Positions 44,288 to 50,767 of a DNA stretch of 64,000 nucleotides are shown here, piece after piece (the first letter of the stretch is position 1; each line of letters starts with the position of its first letter). Where the stretch lies: NCBI GenBank assembly GCA_048360435.1, contig DBGCOP010000027.1, positions 1 to 64,000 on the forward strand, given 5' to 3'. The stretch comes from Limenecus sp048360435. GTDB taxonomy: Bacteria; Cyanobacteriota; Vampirovibrionia; Gastranaerophilales; Gastranaerophilaceae. Made by a program: the position numbers and the translations under genes. Under the pieces are notes generated by a model, which had not been told where the DNA came from, made no database searches, and saw nothing but the letters and a program-made list of their open reading frames with translations.

Positions 44288-44827
44288 TTAGTTTCTCCTT
44301 TCGTCAAGTTTTAATGTAATATTTTCTACCTTTTTGTCAGTATTGATTTTCGGATTATTTTTCGTTGCCCAAATAGCATTATTGGCTGCTCCTAGCTTGA
44401 TGTATTGTTTCACAACTTCTAAAGTATAATTTTGTAAAACATCAAACAAAGCTGCATAAGTCTTTTCACCAAAATCAGAATCTTCTTTTAATTGAATTTT
44501 TGAATTAATTAAAGATTCTTTTTTGTAATTATTTAAAAGATTTAACCCAACTTGAAAATCAAGAATAGTTTGTTCCTTACCAACTTCCCGAACATGCTCG
44601 GCTATAAAATTAGCTAACTCCGAAATCTTTTGGTAGTCCTCATCAGAAATAGGCGCAGTACCTGTCTCGAACTGTGACGGTCGTAATCGTCTTAGTTGTT
44701 CTTCTTTCATCTTCAAGATGCTGTTTCTGATTTCATCATTCATCTTTTCTGATGGATGTTTTGTTGAGAACAGTTTTTCCTTAACTGTTTTAAGGTTTGT
44801 AGTATTTGAATTGTTTGAATTTTGCAT
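44288..44827 (-). CDS. Phage-like protein with peptidoglycan-binding-like segment
   Basis: A 179-aa protein, first of a two-gene unit with the minor-head-motif protein (1 base apart). The segment DFQVGLNLLNN, then KLKED-like QLKEDSDFGEKTYAAL, resembles the repeat of peptidoglycan-binding domains in phage lysins and tail proteins, but no catalytic domain is seen. AAAGGAG precedes the ATG. Asn/Lys-rich start. Function unknown. Confidence 0.6.
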   Translation of the reverse strand: MQNSNNSNTTNLKTVKEKLFSTKHPSEKMNDEIRNSILKMKEEQLRRLRPSQFETGTAPISDEDYQKISELANFIAEHVREVGKEQTILDFQVGLNLLNNYKKESLINSKIQLKEDSDFGEKTYAALFDVLQNYTLEVVKQYIKLGAANNAIWATKNNPKINTDKKVENITLKLDERRN

Positions 44828-44862
44828 GTTTGTCTCCTTTCTGTTTTCTAAAATTCATGCAA

Positions 44863-44890
44863 AAAGCGACCATATAAAAATGGTCGCTTT
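44863..44890 (-). other. 11-bp perfect hairpin in the 5' leader of the phage-like pair
   Basis: AAAGCGACCAT (44863-44873) and ATGGTCGCTTT (44880-44890) with a 6-base loop. On the minus strand it is followed by five Ts and precedes the 44827 start; a TATACT lies just upstream, so it may be a stabilising 5' stem, an attenuator, or a terminator of a lost gene. Confidence 0.6.
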
Positions 44891-45083
44891 AAAGTATATT
44901 TTGTGCACAGCTACGCCAAGTATTTTAATGACGTGGGCTTATTTCTATAATCAAATAAACCTGTCAAGAGACGTAACCGTCAATTCTAATATACATTATT
45001 TTGTAGTTGAAAAGCTTTTTCTTTATAAAATATTAATAATTAATTGTTAAATGAAGTTTTTCATAAAACCCGTGATCGTTCAC

Positions 45084-45100
45084 AGTACTTGAAACAATAC
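45084..45100 (-). repeat. 17-bp inverted repeat, right copy
   Basis: AGTACTTGAAACAATAC, exact reverse complement of 41071-41087; touches the right 52-bp direct repeat. Confidence 0.8.
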
Positions 45101-45150
45101 AGTGAGAGTCCGATGCAATAAAAAACTCCCCGTAGGGAGTTAAATGGTGG
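45099..45150 (+). repeat. 52-bp direct repeat, right (att-like), with tRNA-Val terminator
   Basis: Overlaps the CCACCA end of tRNA-Val (45145-45150). On the minus strand AACTCCC-TACG-GGGAGTT plus Ts is the tRNA terminator. One mismatch against 41326-41377. Confidence 0.88.
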
Positions 45151-45220
45151 GCGATACTGGACTCGAACCAGCGACCCCCACAATGTCAATGTGATGCGCT
45201 ACCAACTGCGCCAACCGCCC
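45145..45220 (-). tRNA. tRNA-Val (anticodon GAC)
   Basis: 76 bases with encoded CCA. Acceptor GGGCGGT pairs with ATCGCCC (one G-U), anticodon loop TTGACAT gives GAC, T arm GGTTCGAGTCC is normal. Its 3' end is the probable integration target of the island. Confidence 0.96.
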
Positions 45221-45252
45221 ATTACGTAAATCATAACATAAAAAAACATTTG

Positions 45253-45426
45253 TCAAAACAGATCTCTTATTATTTTTAATTTTCTTTGAATTGATTCAAA
45301 GAAGTAAAGATAGAGCACTGGAGCATTGTTTTCAGGTTCGTAACATATTGAATTTATACAAACTTCTACGATTGATGTAATTTCTGATATGTTATCCTGT
45401 ATAATATTTATTTTTTCGAGTTCCAT
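45253..45426 (-). CDS. Small protein, 57 aa, divergent from HTH gene
   Basis: ATG at 45426 (weak ribosome binding site CGGGA) to TGA at 45253. The product is amphipathic and helical (MELEKINIIQDNISEITSIV), with two Cys and a basic end. It is transcribed away from the HTH gene at 45537 across a palindromic AT-rich spacer, the arrangement of a small regulated gene and its regulator. No family recognised. Confidence 0.5.
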   Translation of the reverse strand: MELEKINIIQDNISEITSIVEVCINSICYEPENNAPVLYLYFFESIQRKLKIIRDLF

Positions 45427-45458
45427 TTTTTATCCCGTTAAAAATTATTATATATATT

Positions 45459-45478
45459 ATTACATATATTTATGTAAT
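45459..45478. promoter_or_regulatory. Palindrome between divergent small genes
   Basis: ATTACATA-TATT-TATGTAAT, 8-bp perfect arms, in the 110-bp spacer; possible operator of the HTH protein encoded at 45537. Confidence 0.45.
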
Positions 45479-45536
45479 TGTCAATAATATTATGTATTTT
45501 TAAATTTATTTATTAATAAGACATTATAATAAAAAA

Positions 45537-45767
45537 ATGGACAAAAAATTATCAATTGTAAAAGAAATAAAAACGCTTGTAATGGATAGAGATATTACAT
45601 TGACTGAGTTAGCACGAAAAATTGGCATAATTGAAAATAAAAAATATTCATTGAATAATCTTTCTCAGAAATTAAGGAATGAAACAGTAAGCTATAAAGA
45701 AATCAAGCTTATTGCAGAGATTTTAGACTATGATATCAAGTTTGTTGATAAGAGAAAAAGATACTAA
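45537..45767 (+). CDS. Small HTH DNA-binding protein
   Basis: A 76-aa protein with an XRE-like helix-turn-helix (ITLTELARKIGI to LNNLSQKLRNETVSYKEI). A perfect TATAAT at 45525-45530 ends only 6 bases before the ATG and no ribosome binding site is seen, so the mRNA may be leaderless. Divergent from the 57-aa gene. It may repress both. Confidence 0.75.
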   Translation: MDKKLSIVKEIKTLVMDRDITLTELARKIGIIENKKYSLNNLSQKLRNETVSYKEIKLIAEILDYDIKFVDKRKRY

Positions 45768-45793
45768 AAAAGACCTCATAATGAGATCTTTTT
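45767..45793. terminator. Bidirectional terminator
   Basis: AAAAAGACCTCAT pairs with ATGAGATCTTTTT (12 of 13 positions), with A- and T-runs on both sides; serves the HTH gene (plus) and the tRNA cluster (minus). Confidence 0.8.
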
Positions 45794-45800
45794 AGTAAAT

Positions 45801-45871
45801 AGGCGGCACCCAGATTCGAACTGGGGATGAAAGCTTTGCAGGCTCCTGCCTTACCACTTGGCCATGCCGCC
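45801..45871 (-). tRNA. tRNA-Cys (anticodon GCA)
   Basis: 71 bases; acceptor GGCGGCA pairs with TGCCGCC, short D stem typical of tRNA-Cys, anticodon loop CTGCAAA. CCA is not encoded, unlike the other tRNAs here, so it must be added enzymatically. Confidence 0.96.
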
Positions 45872-45899
45872 ATATTATTTTTATTAAACTCCTTTAAAA

Positions 45900-45974
45900 T
45901 GGAGCGGAAGACGGGACTCGAACCCGCAGCAGCCTGCTTGGAAGGCAGGTACTCTACCATTGAGTTACTTCCGC
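45900..45974 (-). tRNA. tRNA-Gly (anticodon UCC)
   Basis: 75 bases with encoded CCA; acceptor GCGGAAG with CTTCCGC, anticodon loop CTTCCAA, T arm GGGTTCGAGTCCC. A partial copy of its 5' half lies just upstream. Confidence 0.97.
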
Positions 45975-45990
45975 ATATTTATTTGTCAGT

Positions 45991-46061
45991 CCTGCCTTCT
46001 TACGGCAGGTATTAATATGAAGAAGAAAGCCGATGCTTTCTGAGCATTGATTTACTTCCGC
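45991..46061 (-). pseudogene. tRNA-Gly-like partial copy with hairpin insertion
   Basis: On the minus strand it begins like tRNA-Gly: 46046-46068 matches 45959-45981 at 22 of 23 bases including the 5' flank. Then the D region is replaced by a hairpin AGAAAGC-CGAT-GCTTTCT (46024-46041), followed by an anticodon-arm-like CCTGCC/GGCAGG stem with a 7-base loop (45991-46009). The T arm and 3' acceptor strand are missing. Confidence 0.6.
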
Positions 46062-46072
46062 ATATTTAGAAG

Positions 46073-46149
46073 TGGTCGGGATGACACGATTTGAACGTGC
46101 GACCCCCTCGTCCCAAGCGAGGTGCGCTACCAAGCTGCGCCACATCCCG
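46073..46149 (-). tRNA. tRNA-Pro (anticodon UGG)
   Basis: 77 bases with encoded CCA; acceptor CGGGATG with CATCCCG, anticodon stem CCTCG/CGAGG with loop CTTGGGA. A partial copy of its 5' part lies upstream. Confidence 0.97.
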
Positions 46150-46168
46150 AGTTTTGGGAATATTCAGC

Positions 46169-46241
46169 GCACCTCCGGTGCTACCTCTCAAAAATGATAC
46201 TAAATCATTTTTTCGGCAGAGTCAAGCTGCGCCACATCCCG
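46169..46241 (-). pseudogene. tRNA-Pro-like partial copy with hairpin insertion
   Basis: 46223-46241 repeats the first 19 bases of tRNA-Pro (46131-46149) exactly. The D loop is then interrupted by a hairpin (AAAAATGAT with ATCATTTTT, 46190-46198 and 46204-46212), after which GGTAGC resumes as GGTAGCACC and a GCACC/GGTGC stem follows. No T arm or 3' end. Confidence 0.6.
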
Positions 46242-46330
46242 TGTATTTAATTATCAAGGTATTTAAAGTTTAACAATAACATATATTATCGTCAAGAGAT
46301 TTTAATTATACAACAGGCTGATTTTTAAAA

Positions 46331-46735
46331 TCAGCCTTTCATTTTTCTTGTTACTTTTATCAAATGCCAGCCATGTCTTGTTTTTACCGGGTCAGATACT
46401 TCACCGAGCGGTGTTGAAAAAGCTGCATTTTCAAACTCGGGTACCATTTGTCCTCGACCGAAGTAACCTAAGTCACCGCCCTTTTCTCTGGAAGGACATT
46501 TTGAATATTGTCTTGCCAAGGTGTCAAAACTTTCACCTTCTGTTATTCTTGATTTTAGTGCCCATGCCTGGTTTTCATCATCAACCAAAATGTGGCTTGC
46601 TCTTACGGATTTATATATGCTTCCGTCTTCAGCATATACTATTTGTGCGTTATTTGCATGAAGAGGGATAAAGCAAAAGAATGCAAAAAATATTGCTGTT
46701 GAATATTTTAAAAATAATTTAGTAAAATTTTTCAT
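46331..46735 (-). CDS. Secreted parvulin-type peptidyl-prolyl isomerase
   Basis: A 134-aa protein with a signal peptide (ending near PLHANN) and a single parvulin domain: SVRASHILV, FDTLARQYSKCPSREKGGDLG, FGRGQMVPEFENAAF and the final TRHGWHLIKV. It would catalyse proline isomerisation in the periplasm to help folding of exported proteins. It is a minimal form without the chaperone arms of SurA or PrsA. A GC-rich hairpin overlaps its stop. Confidence 0.92.
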   Translation of the reverse strand: MKNFTKLFLKYSTAIFFAFFCFIPLHANNAQIVYAEDGSIYKSVRASHILVDDENQAWALKSRITEGESFDTLARQYSKCPSREKGGDLGYFGRGQMVPEFENAAFSTPLGEVSDPVKTRHGWHLIKVTRKMKG

Positions 46736-46808
46736 AAAAAACTCCTATTTCTACTTCACTAAATTTTAAATAAAAATGAAAATAAATACAATTATTTGAA
46801 AGAACTAT

Positions 46809-47693
46809 TTAAAGCTTCTCCAGATAGTCAACTTTGGGACCTTTATCTGTTTTGTATAATCCCAGAACTTCTGAGATTTTGCCCGCTTTTTCTTTGTTCA
46901 AAGGATCAATTTGCCCCATTGGTGTGGCGTATACTGTATTTTTCTTAAACAATTTTTGCCAGATTGGATTTTTCTGTTGTGCTTTTTGAGCATCTAAATC
47001 GCATACACTGAAATGCAGGTGCCAGACTTCTGTTTCTCCTGTTTTTCCGACTGTACCGATCGTGTCTCCTGCTTGAACTATATCACCTATATTTTTTAGT
47101 TCTGTAAATTTTGCTCCTTTATAGTCTTCGGGTCTTCCCAGGTGGTCATAAGAATACATTTTTCCGTCGGGAGACATTATTTTGATGTTATTTGCAATAA
47201 GATTTTTAGGATCTTTTTCCGGAGATTTCTTTACACTGACCACTATACCATTAGTCGCTGACATTACTGCCACAGGTTCTTTGGGCTTCCGTCCGTATAA
47301 TCTCGGGTAAATATCAATACCCAAATGTGGACGATTTTGAGGTCTTATGGAACCAAACTGTCCTGTTGATGGAATATATGGTTTTATTGCTGTATCCACA
47401 GGCAGTTTATATACTGTTTTTATATTGGAAGATATTAACCTTTGTCTTAAAACATTCAAAGAGCTGTCGGAGAAGCAATGTGTAACCCCTCCTCTGCAAT
47501 TTATATTTTGAACAATATCCAGACCCTTTGTCATTACAGACATTGCCGTGGAAACAGAAGGCTCTTTTGCTGTTTTAACAAATTTATCCGGTGCTGTTTG
47601 AATAGGAAAAGCACTAACCATTACGATTAAAGCTGCTTTTGCAGTTTGTTTGATTTTGTTTGGAAAGTAATTTGTCAGTTTGTTGATCCGCAT
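46809..47693 (-). CDS. M23 (LytM) family metallopeptidase
   Basis: A 294-aa exported protein with a hydrophobic N-terminal segment (about residues 17-33) and a C-terminal LytM domain. The zinc ligands are visible in RPHLGIDIYPR (HxxxD) and WHLHFSVCD (HxH). It likely cuts peptide crosslinks in peptidoglycan. The middle part (about 60-130) has no recognised domain and no coiled coil, unlike EnvC/NlpD activators. Confidence 0.9.
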   Translation of the reverse strand: MRINKLTNYFPNKIKQTAKAALIVMVSAFPIQTAPDKFVKTAKEPSVSTAMSVMTKGLDIVQNINCRGGVTHCFSDSSLNVLRQRLISSNIKTVYKLPVDTAIKPYIPSTGQFGSIRPQNRPHLGIDIYPRLYGRKPKEPVAVMSATNGIVVSVKKSPEKDPKNLIANNIKIMSPDGKMYSYDHLGRPEDYKGAKFTELKNIGDIVQAGDTIGTVGKTGETEVWHLHFSVCDLDAQKAQQKNPIWQKLFKKNTVYATPMGQIDPLNKEKAGKISEVLGLYKTDKGPKVDYLEKL

Positions 47694-47828
47694 ATTCTCA
47701 TAATACTTATGATTTTTTATTTTTGTTAATTTTTTTATTGATGTTACGTTTTATCAAATAAATTTTTTTTAATAACAACAAAAATTATTTTGCTGTGTTA
47801 GTGCAAAAAAGAAAACAAGGATTTTAGG

Positions 47829-50693
47829 ATGTCTATTCAAAGAGTTACTGCTGTAAATTTTACTTCTAATTCATTACCTCAAAATAAGATTGTTCAAAAT
47901 AAAAAACAAGGTTTTGCCTATAAGCAAATAGGTTTTGAGGATTTTATTTTTATAAAACCCTATAATATTTCATTCAAAGGAAAACAGGAATCTTCTGTGC
48001 CCATAGATGAAGATTTCCAAAAGTCTCTTGATGATTATTACAGACTAAAGCCTGATAAATTTCAGATAGAAGCTGCTAAACATTTGTTCGATAATGAAGA
48101 TCATCTTGTTCCTGCACCGACAGGGACTGGTAAAACATTGATTGCTGAATATATTATCAATAAGAATCTTGAAGAAGGAAAAACAACCTATTACACTACA
48201 CCTCTTAAAGCATTGTCCAATGAAAAATATACTGATTTTTGTAAACTCTTTGGAAAAGAAAATGTAGGATTAATGACCGGAGATGTGAAAATAAACAGAA
48301 ACGCTCCTGTTGTCATTATGACAACAGAAATATACAGAAATATGCTGCTCGGTGACAGTAAAGAAGAGCTGGATGACAAACTTAGAGATGTTGCCACTGT
48401 AATATATGACGAATTTCATTATATGAATGATCCGGAAAGGGGAGAGGTTTGGGAAACTTCTATAATGTATACCCCTGCTCATATCCAGCAGCTTTTGCTT
48501 TCTGCTACGGCAGATAATGCACCGGTCATAATTGAGTGGATGAACAGGCTTCAAAAAGAAAAGGGTGGGAATCGTATTGCTTCAATGACTAATATTTCAC
48601 CTGATGAACGTCATGTTCCTTTGAAATATTTTATTTATGATCCTAAAAGGTCAAAAACTTCAATAACCCCTTTGACAAAAGAAAAATTCGATTTAAAAAA
48701 ACTGAATAGATGTCTTTATCCTAATTCTGATAAACATCTTACAGAGAAACAAAAAGAAGTTCTTTCAATGATTAGTCTTAAAAATAATGGCGATGGTACA
48801 CCTAAAAATGGTATGGAGATTCTTTTGTCAAAAGTACCTGAAAAAAGCGGAGAACTTGAAAAACTTGAAAGCTTTTTAGCAAAAAGATTTAATATAGAAC
48901 CTCTTGAAGCCAAACGTGCAGCTGCACTTCTTTCTGATAAGTCACAAACAAAGTTTAATGAAGCTTTGAAGATAGATAAAATGACAAAAGAACAGAAAAA
49001 AGCTTTTTATTCAAATGGGACTAAAAAAGTTATAAGTTTGGAAAAGGTTGATGAGCTTTTGATTGATCCAACTTTGTTGTCTCATGGTAAAAAAAGAGCT
49101 TTTGTTCAATTTAGCAGATTGACATCAGGTGATAGTACACCTGAAGACGGTTTAGAAAAAGTTAAAAAAATCTTAGGCAAAAATGATATGTCGGTAAAAG
49201 ATTTTGAAAAACGCCTTGAAAATATGGGTTTGAAACAAGATTATATTAATGATATTTCTAAAGCCCTGACAATAGAGAAGACACAAGCCATACGCCCTGA
49301 AGAATTCGATTTGATAGATACATTGGAAAGAGAGGACAAACTTCCTGCGATTATTTTTAGCTTTTCAAGAAAAAATTGCGATTATCTGAAAAAAGAATTT
49401 TTGAAGACAGGGAAATCATTGCTAACTCCTGATGAACAGGAAAAAGCTGCTGAAATTGTTAAAAAATATACTGATAAAGGACTTTATCTGGGTGCTTTTG
49501 ATGAAAAAACGGATTTTCTTTCAGGTGTTGCTGTTCATCATGCCGGTAAAATGCCATCTTATAAAGCACTGGTTGAAGAACTTGCACAAAACAAACTTGT
49601 CAAAGCTGTATTTGCTACTTCAACGCTTGGTGCAGGTATAAACGTACCTGCGAAAACAGTTGTTTTTACTCAACTTGACAGATATGCTAAAGAATCAGCA
49701 AATACAACAGGTGAAAAATTTGTTGACCTTACACCGAGTGAATTTCAACAAATGGCTGGCAGAGCAGGCAGAAGAGGAAAAGATTCAATAGGAAATGTTG
49801 TTATCATTCCGGATAAAAAACACTCCCCTGCCGGTATATTTAATCTGGTTTCAGCAAGTGCTGATCCTATTAACAGCAATTTCAAACCGACTTATAGCTT
49901 TTTGAGTCATTTGATAGATATCGAGCACTCTGCTGATAATGTGGAGGAAGCTTTGGATAAATCATTCCTCAAAGAAAGGCTTGAATCAGCCGGTGAAAAA
50001 CCTGAAAAAATTCTTAAAGAAATGAAAAATGAGTTTTCAAATATGGCGAAGGTTTTAACAGATCCTGAAATGGAATGTTTTGTTGAAAAAAATGGAAAAT
50101 TATATTCAACTACAAAAGGAAAAATTGTTGCAAAGTCTAGAGGGCTTGACGGTTTATTGTTTGCTGAGACGGTTTTGAAATCAGGTCTTGAATATCTCTC
50201 TCCGGAGGAGCTGGCTGCTGTTGCTTGTGCCTTGACTCCGACTGATGACAGAAATGATGAAGTAAAAACTTATGCTTTGGATGATGCAGTAATAGATGTT
50301 TTATATGGTATAGACAGACTGAATGATAAAATAAAAAAAATTCAGGACAAATATAATGCTTCAGAAAAAATTGAACCGTTAAACAGATATGATGCACAGT
50401 TTATTACCAAGTGGGCAAAATCTTCTTCAGAAGATTCTCGCAAGGAATGGGAAAGAATCATAAAGGAAAATACAAAAGAAAATGTAAAACTTGATGAAGG
50501 TGAGTTTTTGAAAAATATAAATCGAACTGTTGATGTTTTGCAGCAGATTAGAGAGGTTTCCCGCTTTGCAGCTGATGAAGCAGTTCACAAAAATGAGGAT
50601 TATTATACAGCTAAAAAAATGAGAAAAATTTCTGATACAGCAGCAAAAGCACTTGCTCTTATGCAAAGAGATCCTGTTATTTATGATGTATAA
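47829..50693 (+). CDS. Ski2-like superfamily 2 RNA helicase
   Basis: A 954-aa helicase. After a 70-residue leader containing NISFKGK (47-52), the core has Walker A APTGTGKT (96-103), DEFH in VIYDEFHYM, SATADN (motif III) and QMAGRAGRRG (motif VI). The DExH box and motif VI place it with Ski2/Mtr4, which unwind RNA for decay. A long insert (about residues 270-470) separates the two RecA domains; the C-terminal part is helical. Ribosome binding site AAGGA. Such helicases occur in Cyanobacteria and other bacteria; the exact role here is unknown. Confidence 0.92.
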   Translation: MSIQRVTAVNFTSNSLPQNKIVQNKKQGFAYKQIGFEDFIFIKPYNISFKGKQESSVPIDEDFQKSLDDYYRLKPDKFQIEAAKHLFDNEDHLVPAPTGTGKTLIAEYIINKNLEEGKTTYYTTPLKALSNEKYTDFCKLFGKENVGLMTGDVKINRNAPVVIMTTEIYRNMLLGDSKEELDDKLRDVATVIYDEFHYMNDPERGEVWETSIMYTPAHIQQLLLSATADNAPVIIEWMNRLQKEKGGNRIASMTNISPDERHVPLKYFIYDPKRSKTSITPLTKEKFDLKKLNRCLYPNSDKHLTEKQKEVLSMISLKNNGDGTPKNGMEILLSKVPEKSGELEKLESFLAKRFNIEPLEAKRAAALLSDKSQTKFNEALKIDKMTKEQKKAFYSNGTKKVISLEKVDELLIDPTLLSHGKKRAFVQFSRLTSGDSTPEDGLEKVKKILGKNDMSVKDFEKRLENMGLKQDYINDISKALTIEKTQAIRPEEFDLIDTLEREDKLPAIIFSFSRKNCDYLKKEFLKTGKSLLTPDEQEKAAEIVKKYTDKGLYLGAFDEKTDFLSGVAVHHAGKMPSYKALVEELAQNKLVKAVFATSTLGAGINVPAKTVVFTQLDRYAKESANTTGEKFVDLTPSEFQQMAGRAGRRGKDSIGNVVIIPDKKHSPAGIFNLVSASADPINSNFKPTYSFLSHLIDIEHSADNVEEALDKSFLKERLESAGEKPEKILKEMKNEFSNMAKVLTDPEMECFVEKNGKLYSTTKGKIVAKSRGLDGLLFAETVLKSGLEYLSPEELAAVACALTPTDDRNDEVKTYALDDAVIDVLYGIDRLNDKIKKIQDKYNASEKIEPLNRYDAQFITKWAKSSSEDSRKEWERIIKENTKENVKLDEGEFLKNINRTVDVLQQIREVSRFAADEAVHKNEDYYTAKKMRKISDTAAKALALMQRDPVIYDV

Positions 50694-50767
50694 AATTTTT
50701 TCTTATGATAAAATACCCAATAAATATAATTGGTTTAAAATAATAATTTGAAATTATAGAGGCTGTA

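Larger units (their letters stand above)
41326..45150. mobile_element. Decayed prophage-like island between 52-bp direct repeats
   Basis: A 3.8-kb segment flanked by near-identical 52-bp direct repeats, the right copy overlapping the tRNA-Val 3' end, as in tRNA-targeted integration. Contents: HTH gene with operator, DUF5681-like peptide, methyltransferase pseudogene, membrane protein, phage minor-head-motif protein and a peptidoglycan-binding-like protein. No integrase is left, so it would not move by itself. Confidence 0.65.

Noticed and set aside
45736..46273. Several ORFs of 60-76 aa across the tRNA cluster
   Set aside because: They run through tRNA genes on either strand and have no ribosome binding sites.
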